This document shows positions 56,597 through 64,000 of a stretch of DNA of 64,000 nt, piece by piece; the stretch's first letter is position 1; every line of letters starts with the position of its first letter. The DNA is from Letharia columbiana (Eukaryota; Ascomycota; Lecanoromycetes; Lecanorales; Parmeliaceae), in the NCBI RefSeq assembly GCF_014066305.1, contig NW_023501047.1, positions 434,001 to 498,000 on the forward strand, in the 5' to 3' direction. Position numbers and translations under genes: made by a program. The notes beneath the pieces were generated by a model. The model did no database searches, was not told where the DNA came from, and worked only from the letters and a program-made list of their open reading frames with translations.

Positions 56597-57010
56597 ATGG
56601 TCGCATTAAGGGGCAATCCTCCAATTACAGCCAACGTTGGCAGCAACGAGCCCACGTCCGGCGGCAAAGCATCCAGAGCGTCTCAAACATGTGACCATAA
56701 ATGTGCAGTCACCACCCTTTCCATCGCCATCCCAATCCTCTCGCTCTTCATCATAGGCATCCTTGTATTCGGCCTCTCACACCGGCGAAGGAAAATGAGA
56801 AAGAACAAGGCGAAGGATCAGGAGACAGAAATTGCAATCAGGAAACTTGGGCCCGAGAGTGAGACCTCCAGCGTGACTGGCTTTGGAGACTTTCCCGCCG
56901 TCACGAATCTAGAAGACGGTGCAGAGGCGGTGAGGGTATCGGAGAAGCCTTCAAGTTCTTGGAGACCTAGGGAATTGTTTTCAAAGACCCCTGGGTGGTG
57001 GAGGATGTGA
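56597..57010 (+). CDS. Small single-pass membrane protein, 137 aa
   Basis: Single-exon frame from an ATG in AAAATGG context. The N-terminus is hydrophilic (about 40 residues, two Cys) and is followed by one strong membrane helix (LSIAIPILSLFIIGILVFGL, residues about 51-70). Directly after it comes a basic patch (HRRRKMRKNKAK), so the N-terminus is predicted outside. The cytoplasmic tail contains Ser/Glu-rich segments and a Trp-rich end (TPGWWRM). No signal peptide. Fungal proteins of this layout are common and unnamed. Confidence 0.65.
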   Translation: MVALRGNPPITANVGSNEPTSGGKASRASQTCDHKCAVTTLSIAIPILSLFIIGILVFGLSHRRRKMRKNKAKDQETEIAIRKLGPESETSSVTGFGDFPAVTNLEDGAEAVRVSEKPSSSWRPRELFSKTPGWWRM

Positions 57011-57124
57011 GGGACTTTCAATCTAAATGGAGTGTTTTGAGGGGGCAGCGCAGTCTTTGGAGTACATACTGGGGCACGTGCTTAAGAATCGAGAGTCGGA
57101 GAGCTTCGGAGATTGCGTGCGGTG

Positions 57125-57457
57125 CTATTTGTGCGATTGACGGACAGACGATGATGAATTGTGAATACGACGTCCATGATTTTCGCTGACTTTTGAACCG
57201 AGTTGGCCAAGAGATGTTCTTTTTCGAAACATCTTGGGAGGCACGTCAGGCTTATCGTCTACCTTGAGGCACCCGACGAGGCCATCAGAGAGCTTCAGAT
57301 GACGGCAGAAAATAAGATTGACTAAGACGTTGAACTGTCTCGAAGCAAGACGCAGATTGCATAAGGAAGCCGGCGCAGTATGATGAACTTTTTCGAACAT
57401 TAGTAGGAGGATATCTGCCGGGCATTCTCTCTGCTGCAACGGAATATTCGCGCTCAT
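57125..57457 (-). pseudogene. F-box-like fragment
   Basis: Residues 10-60 match the F-box type start of fungal proteins: ECPADILLLMFEKVHHTAPA, SLCNLRLASRQFNVLVNLIF. The open frame then gives MFRKRTSLGQLGSK before a stop, with no leucine-rich region or other C-terminal domain. The usual family has 300-600 residues, so this looks like a truncated copy. A frameshift near 57220-57240 could explain the end. Confidence 0.45.
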
Positions 57458-57703
57458 CTTCGTAAGTGGTGCAGGCTGATACCGTTAGAGGCTATGTAAT
57501 ATGGTTGAAAGACAGCAGCCTCGCCGCTGACATGAAGTAGGGCTGATGTAGAAGTCATATTGGGACTAGCGTCAGACTCGAGTAGTCACAACGAAGAATG
57601 CTTGAGGTTCAAGGGAAGATGACGATAGCACAAAAAAAACCATAGTCTATTGGTTTACAACAGCTCGTCAAATATGCTGACACCTTTCTTCTCTTTCTCC
57701 CTC

Positions 57704-59167
57704 TCACTCTTTCACAAAGACGGCAGCCATACCCATCCCCGTACCGACACACATGGATGTAACACCGATTTTCTTTCCCGTCCTTCCCAGCTCATTAAAG
57801 AGCGTCGCCACTTGTCTCGCACCGGTACAGCCCAGTGGATGGCCCAAAGCAATTGCACCTCCGTTGGGATTGACCTTGTTGAAGAATCAGCGATGAACCA
57901 CAGCGCAACTCACGAGCAGAGTAAACATACCTTCTTCTCATCTAATTTCAACTCCTTAACACACCACAAACATTGACTGGCAAAAGCCTCATTAATTTCA
58001 AAGACATCCACCTCGTCCTTAGATATCCCTGCTTTCTCCAGAGCAACAGGAATAGCTTTCCATGGGCCAATTCCCATAAGGAGTGGCTTGACTCCAACTA
58101 TAGAGCTGGACACAAATTTACCAACAACATTCTGACCTAGCCTCTCCGCTGTGCTCCTCTTCATCAACAGAACTGCAGCGGCACCATCGGTGATTTGCGA
58201 AGCATTGCCCGCATGAATAGAACCATCCTTAGCAAAAGCAGGCTTAATCTTGCCTAGACTCTCGGCTGTAATGCCATCTCGTATCCCATCGTCCTTATCG
58301 ACTGTAATCACCTTCTCCTCGTCCGTTTTCATATCCACAAACTTCACATTGTGCAGTGGGGCGATCTCCTCATCGAATTTCCCTTCCTTCTGCGCTTTAA
58401 GAGCTTTTTGATAGCTCGACGCTGCGAATGAATCTTGATCTTTCCTCGATATCGACCGATCTTTTGCCATCTGCTCGGACAGCACGCCCATAGGTACTTT
58501 GCAGTTTTTAGCTTCGGGGTCAGATTCGAGCAAATCGGAGAATTCGGTTACTGCCCCAGGACCATACTGAGAGCTCATGCTTTCAACACCTGAGCCGATG
58601 CCTATGTCAATCATGCCCTACGCAGATTCGAGAGTCAGCATTGCTTGTTTACGAAACAGGTCTCTGGAGTAGAAGGAGGGGTTCTCCCGAACTATATCTT
58701 GCAACTCAAATTCTGGCAAAGAATTGGGAAGAACAGGTCGGAAATCTACGTACCGAACGAATGGCATTGGCAATATCAGCACATGCTTGTAATCCACTCG
58801 AGCATTGTCTGTTCAGACTCTTCACAGCTGTACTCTCAGGAAATCCAGCAACGAGTGCTGCTGCCCGGAACTCAGTAGCTCCTCCGCCGGGCGGTAGCAC
58901 GCTTCCCACAGCTATATCTTCAACGAGAGAAGGATCGAGTTTCGAGCGGGCGAGCAGGGATTTGAGTGCATGGACTAAGAGATCGGCGGCTGGAGTGTCT
59001 TTGAGCCCACCCTTCCCACCTTTAGTGAAAGGAGTGCGGAGAGCACAGGTAATGACGATATCATTGGGGGACTTGGATAGGATAGACTCGCGGCCGAGGG
59101 GGATGTCGGCTTCGGAAGAGGCGAGATGAGATTGGACCTGGGAGAGACGCTCGTGTGCTTTCGACAT
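57704..59167 (-). CDS. POT1: 3-ketoacyl-CoA thiolase, peroxisomal
   Basis: Exons 59167-58754, 58617-57931 and 57874-57704 give 423 aa. The enzyme cleaves 3-ketoacyl-CoA with CoA in the last step of fatty acid beta-oxidation. The N-terminus carries a perfect PTS2 peroxisomal signal: Arg7-Leu8, five residues, His14-Leu15. The family core is complete: the acyl-accepting Cys122 in [36 protein letters not shown] with the active His, and the second catalytic Cys in SMCVGTGMG. The start at the ATG at 59167 places PTS2 at the N-terminus as required; the frame's earlier ATG would bury it. Length and motifs are normal. Confidence 0.96.
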
Positions 59168-59718
59168 GTTTGATGTTATTAGGTTTATCAAAGTCTCTAC
59201 TGCTCAAGGAGAAGGATGCGATTCTGAGGGGAATTAATGGTCTTTTGAAGCGGGCCAAAAACGCCAAAAAAGATGGAATGCTTCGAAAAAGAGGAGCCGA
59301 GGCACGGACATAATCTGAAGCAAACGCCGATCAGCCTTACAAGTAGAGGGTGGAGGTACATGGCTGACTGCATCAACCTCATTATCGATTGTAGGCGTCA
59401 CTGGAAGAGGTCTGTAAAGATAAGATCATCGGACAAAAGGCAGGGTGATGATACATGAAGCAGACCTTCAATGACATCCTGTAAGCTGATGTCTTATCCT
59501 CATAATTTGGTTGGAACTATGGCTGCCAATGGCTTGCATATGCAACTCAATGCCGTGCACGATTCTTTGGCCTATCATCATCGACGGCAGCCTTGAGCCT
59601 CCGGGCGCCTATTTGACACGATCATCCTAACTTCCATGGGAGCCGCTCCTCCACACGTTAAACCTTGGCAGCAGAACCTCGGCGGGACCTCTGACATCTT
59701 ACCTTTCGGGCGTTCATC
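59168..59718. other. Divergent intergenic region
   Basis: About 550 bases between the thiolase gene (minus) and the next gene (plus). Contains short frames only. It should hold both promoters. Confidence 0.5.
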
Positions 59719-61673
59719 ATGAGTGGGATGGAAGTTGTTGCAGTCCTTGGCTGCGTTGCCGCGGTGGTATCAGCCTACAAAGACGGTGGAAAGATTGTAA
59801 AACAGATCAAAGCGAAACGAGCTGCGAAGAAAGCATTGACGCCAACAAAATCACTTGAGAGCTCATTGGAGCGAGGTCCTATAGCCGTGGAGCAAGCAAA
59901 GGACAATGGAATCGAGAGATATGGGTCTCTATTTGCTACTGGAGACCGTGAGTACTGATGCGTAGTAGCCTATAAGCCATTTACTGACATTTGGCTTTAG
60001 AGATAGCCACCGAAGCTCTCAGGAACATCCTCATTGCCCTCCAAGGGACTCTCCTAAGACATCTGTGGTCTGCATCAGAAGATGACAATATGACGGACTT
60101 CCACATGTTAGTAGACGCTTCTGATTTTGGACGTATTCAATCCGTCACCGTCCTCAATGAATTGTATATGCGGATGGCACAAGCAGCTCCTCTGCAAAAC
60201 ATGCAGCTGCCGATAGGGGAACCTACGGCAGACTCAGGATCCATATGGGAATATGCAAATCCGACCAGTGCTGCTCCTTCACATCAGGTGGCATCCCAGG
60301 TCTTGGCGAAAAGTCCGCCTGTTCCAACTTTGTTTGATCGAAACCTACCACCTGAAGACTCGACATCGAAGAAAGACCCCGGCAAATCGCCTGTCTCTGC
60401 ACGGAGAAAATGGGGAGTATTTCCCTCAAGCACGCGCAAACTTGAATCGGAAATAGCTTCGGGAAGCCTCGCACCTAGCAACTCACGAGAATCAGCGCTC
60501 GATGATTCTCCGCCAGGCATCAAATTTGGAGGAAATGTATCGTCAACAGGAAATTCATCCTCGCGGGTGACCTCAGAAGGCTCTATTCCCCCAAGAGACT
60601 TTGCTGACGATCTGTGGAAGTTATCTTCTGAGTTGTCAATTGATGAAGAGAACCCATGGCGAGAAGAGCCTTCTACTTCGAACGGTGGCGTTAAGAAAGC
60701 CGCTGCTCCAGAATTGAGCCCAGCGACAGGAATAATGGCGTACATGCCACGAAGAGAAGCCGCCTCGGTTGAAGACCCCCCAAGACCGTTGCGGGAGCCG
60801 AAACCCATGCGGAGGGTAGCCGCCTACAAGCCTCGGAAACAACCGAAATCAGATGCTCCACCTGTGGCAGAGAGCGGAACGCGCCCAGAATCGAAAGGGA
60901 CGCAGAAGAAGTTCCCATTCATGCCTCGAAGACGAACTACGGCAAACGTAACTCAGGATGCAACACAGCCCCATATGCACAACGTAGCCCACACAATCTC
61001 GCCAATCATCTCACGAACCCAGACCAACCAAAGCGCCCTACTAGGCTCCCGTCACCCATACGGTGGCTACTGCAAAGGCGCTTACAAGCTGCAAGTAGGC
61101 CTCGACAAAGAAAGCGTCAATCTTCGCAACCAATCAACATCCATGACAGGCCAATCCAACTACTGGGCCTGTGCTAGCTCCAAATGCGCATACGAAGGGC
61201 CAGCTTGTAGGAAGGGGAAGAATTGGACGTTCGATGATACCGTTCGAGTATCCGACGCTGTGCAGTATCGATGGGCCTTTTTAGCCAAATGCCATGTCGC
61301 TTTATCCAAAGTCAAGAATGGGCAGTATGATTACCAATGCGTCTTCTGTGGCATCCAGCCACCTTCGAACAACGTATATCGGGGCGAGAAAGCTTTCATC
61401 GAGCACGTTTCGCAACAACATCGAGGACGGCAGCCAGACCCGTCGATATCGGATAAAATACGCTGTATATATGGTAGAGTGGCGCTGGAAGAAGAGGAGT
61501 TTGATGTCAATTTGACTCCGAAGGAAGACTCACCCCTCGTGCATCGGCAGATATCCCTTGATACCCCTAATCTTCTCACGGGGAGCCCTGATCATAACGC
61601 GACGCCAGATGATGAAGTGTTTGAGTGGCCTGCGATTGGAGGTCTGTCGAGTGCTAGCCAGCGGGAATTATAA
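59719..61673 (+). CDS. Hypothetical protein with C-terminal Cys/His zinc-binding region, 633 aa
   Basis: Exons 59719-59947 and 60001-61673; the intron has GTGAGT and a GGCTTTAG acceptor with a TGAC branch site. The N-terminal 100 residues form helices (EVVAVLGCVAAVVSAYKDGG, with basic KQIKAKRAAKK) of the type seen in fungal proteins that begin with a short helical domain. The middle is long and disordered (Ser/Pro/Lys/Glu). The C-terminus has CASSKCAYEGPACRKGKNW and YDYQCVFCGIQPP...FIEHVSQQH. That includes a CxxC and a later HxxxxxH, consistent with a C2H2-like zinc site. No defined family. It may be a regulator or accessory protein. Confidence 0.7.
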
Positions 61674-61913
61674 GGGTGCCTTCCTTTATTGTAAAACAAT
61701 GAGTATCACGGCTCTGCTTATGTCATGATTTGGCTTCATTTTCTGTTGGGATCGACTACAGGGAACATTGCCATCCAGTCGTGAAAGGCATGCAAGTTGT
61801 CAACGAAGCTTTCGTCCTTGCCACATAGCTGAACCAAGGCCTTGCCTCCTCAGGCCATGGAAGTGACTGTAAGAATAACCCATCGACTATATTCTGTCGA
61901 CACTATACACTCC

Positions 61914-64000
61914 CTAAACCTCGTCCCCCTCATCATCCCACCCCCCTTCCTCCAACAACGCTCCTCGAACCCTCTCCCTAACTTCCTTAAGCTCACTTCC
62001 CAACGCCTCTTCCCACTGGCCTTCTACAACCCCAACCTTTTCCTTCAAATCCTCCGTCAACCTCGTCTCCTCCCTTCTCTGTTCCTCCTCCGCTGCCCAG
62101 CTCGCATCCTTGCCCTGCGCCTCGACCTTACATCTAGCCGCTAAAGCGTGAGAACGTATCTCATGGAGGAGGCAGAGGAGATTGATCTGGGATTCGATGA
62201 ACTGATATGTCGATTTTTCCGCGTGGCCGAGGAGTGAGTAGAGATATTGAAGTGGATGGTCGTAGTAGGATGGGTTTTCGGCATATTCGTCCGCTGGGAT
62301 CTGGACCTCGAAGCCGTCCAGTTGCAAGGGCACTTTATGCAGGACTTCGAGGAGCGAGGGGGCAATATCCCAGAAAGCGGAAAGCTGGAGTTCGACGCCA
62401 CGGCTCACATTGTTCTCTATGACAGACTGGAAAGCTTGAGCACGCTTGCAAACGGCTTGTTGAAATGTGGATCTGCGTTCTTGCGCGTCTTTTGCAAAGA
62501 AGAATTCGGCTTCGACATGCTTCTCCCGGTTCTGGGATTGTTTGTAGGGCAAGAGTACGATAGCTTTATATCTATCATTACGTTCGCTTAGGAGATCATA
62601 GATTTGCCGATGCAAAGTCTCGCGGGCTTCAAAGAGCCTAAGCCGATATCGGAGTCAGCATTGCTTAATCAAGGCACGAAAGCTGGGTTAACGACATAGA
62701 CCTCAGGAGTAGGGGCAGGGGTTTGCTCCAAGACTATGTCTTGTGGCTCAAGATTTGGTAGAAAATAGGGAAGAATAACTCTGAAATGTGCGTACCATTT
62801 TAGCTGGGTTAGTTTCTCCAGCAATTCGGGCTGAAAATCGCCTTCTTCTTGAGGCAGGTTCGGGTTCTGCGACTGTGAATCCGAGAAGAGGCGGCTGCTG
62901 AGCTTGTCAAGGGAGGCATCGGCTAGTTTGATGCGGTCTGAGAAGAGTGCATGCAGCGGTGTGAGGACAATGTGCTGGTAAAGGTCGAAATCTATTTGAA
63001 TGATCTCTTTTTCGGAACTTGCAATCTTCTCCTTTAGCTCATTCTCAGCATCATCGAAGTCCTCTTGAGAGATTTCGCCGTGCTCAATGCGGAACTCGAT
63101 ATCCTGTCTGTGCAGTGAGTGTTGATGCTTGCACCATGATTCGGCTCGTTGCCTTTTTCCGAGGACTTGCGTGCGGTAAGAACTTGTAATAGTTTCTGCT
63201 TCCTCTTTCTCGTGAAGTGATCGAACCACGCCCCGTACGTCTGCTAGATCTGGGTGACTGTTGTTGACTGCTGGGTGATGTCGCGGATACGGTGGGGGGA
63301 GTGTCACAAGCCGCGAGATGTCTAGTCTTCTCGGGTCAGGAGTGATTGGTGCAGACGAGGGTATTGGGGGAAGGAAAGGTGGTGGAGGTAAAGAGGAATC
63401 TTCTTCATGCAAACCAGTCTTTTCTGGGGGGTACTGGTTTGGACCATATGAAGGCTGTCGACTCGCTCCTGAGGGCTGCCATTGCCCGCCCCCTGTTGAT
63501 ACGGAAGTTAGATTTCCATAAAATGCTGGTGGGTTGCGTGTTTCTTGAGGGACCCCCATATACTTAGATTCGCGTTTTGACCTTTCGAGAACCCTGAAAG
63601 CTTCACCCAGTGGGCCATCGCCGGGATGAGAATGATCTTCGAACCAACGGCTAGCAGCTCTGCCCCTTGAATCTTCATCTTGCCCAGTCACAATACTCAT
63701 ACTTGCTATAGGCGAAAGACATGGTACATAGTCTTTCCAATAGGCACTCTCTGGCCGCTGCTGAGTGCTGCTGTTCGTGGTGGCGCTACTGGGAGACTCG
63801 TGCTTCCGACTGACGGCGGAGGAATCATCTTGTGAGGAGGAGTCTCCCAAAGCACTAGATGCAATGCTTGTCCGCTTCGACATATTCTGCCTTGATAGAC
63901 TTTGATGCCGATCGTGAAGGCATTTATCAGTGCTGGAATGCCCGAAGAGGCCTTGTGTCAACTCATCAACCTCTATGCCGTCTTCTTCGAAAACAGAGGC
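61914..64000 (-). CDS. Coiled-coil hypothetical protein, partial (5' end outside window)
   Basis: The reading frame is open to the right edge (the last visible codons upstream read ASVFEEDGIEVDEL). Exons >64000-62796 and 62637-61914 join at a TG|GTACGC donor and a GGCTTAG acceptor with a CTGAC branch site. This gives LEKLTQLKW followed by LFEARETLHRQIYDLL. The visible part is about 640 residues: a disordered Ser/Pro-rich N-terminal part (PPPPFLPPIPSS), then helical segments (KHQHSLHRQDIEFRIEHGEI; QDFDDAENELKEKIASSEKE) and a long helical C-terminus ending with an acidic tail. No domain recognised. Probably a conserved Pezizomycotina protein. Confidence 0.75.

Overview
The window is nuclear DNA of a filamentous ascomycete (Pezizomycotina). 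Genes carry several short introns (about 45-75 bp) with GT(A/G)NGT 5' sites, CTGAC/CTAAC-like branch sites and YAG 3' sites. The gene families are typical fungal ones: a HET-domain protein, WSC domains, a four-finger C2H2 regulator, exocyst Sec6, Rrp12, sphingosine-phosphate lyase, a LisH-WD40 protein and a peroxisomal thiolase with a PTS2. I cannot name the class or species from sequence alone. Exon boundaries below were joined by hand so that reading frames and splice signals agree. No spliced evidence was available.

Layout. 1-1.7 kb: GC/pyrimidine-rich, no gene I can defend. 1.7-8.9 kb: accessory-looking genes (unknown 416-aa protein, a small five-exon gene, an intact HET-domain gene, a small Cys-rich protein, a secreted Cys-rich single-pass membrane protein). 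10.2-13.8 kb: a broken chimera in which the front of an MmgE/PrpD-family gene runs directly into the back of a von Willebrand A gene that lacks its usual N-terminal half; both parts carry frameshifts and the vWA part also has nonsense codons. 14.6-15.3 kb: a further gene remnant.

15.7-31.2 kb is a conserved housekeeping block: a small probable mitochondrial protein, DPL1, MRPL33 (uL30m), SEC6, RRP12, a TMEM115-type membrane protein and a TBL1/Sif2-type LisH-WD40 protein. 32.1-36.5 kb holds a 12-exon Hsp70 (HSPA12-like) gene and a coiled-coil protein that may be frame-disrupted. 36.9-37.3 kb has copies of a roughly 100-bp dispersed repeat that reappears at 52.0-52.2 kb. 38.1-39.1 kb has a two-domain WSC protein.

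40.7-43.0 kb is a complete but divergent adenylosuccinate synthetase gene with eight introns. One intron is 598 bp and contains a coding-like Gly/Thr/Asn-rich repeat segment. 43.4-46.6 kb carries lineage-restricted genes. 47.4-48.7 kb is a C2H2 zinc-finger regulator with a 3.8-kb gene-poor upstream region. 52.5-55.1 kb is a DUF4139 protein followed by a cluster of perfect hairpins. 56.6-64 kb contains a small single-pass membrane protein, an F-box fragment, the peroxisomal thiolase, a zinc-finger-like protein and a 5'-truncated coiled-coil protein leaving the right edge.

The conserved genes do not form one pathway; they are an ordinary mixed fungal neighbourhood interrupted by accessory islands (about 1-15 kb, 32-47 kb and 49-57 kb). 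The best candidates for new biology or unusual genome history are the chimeric pseudogene, the intron-embedded coding segment in the synthetase gene, the dispersed repeat and the hairpin cluster.
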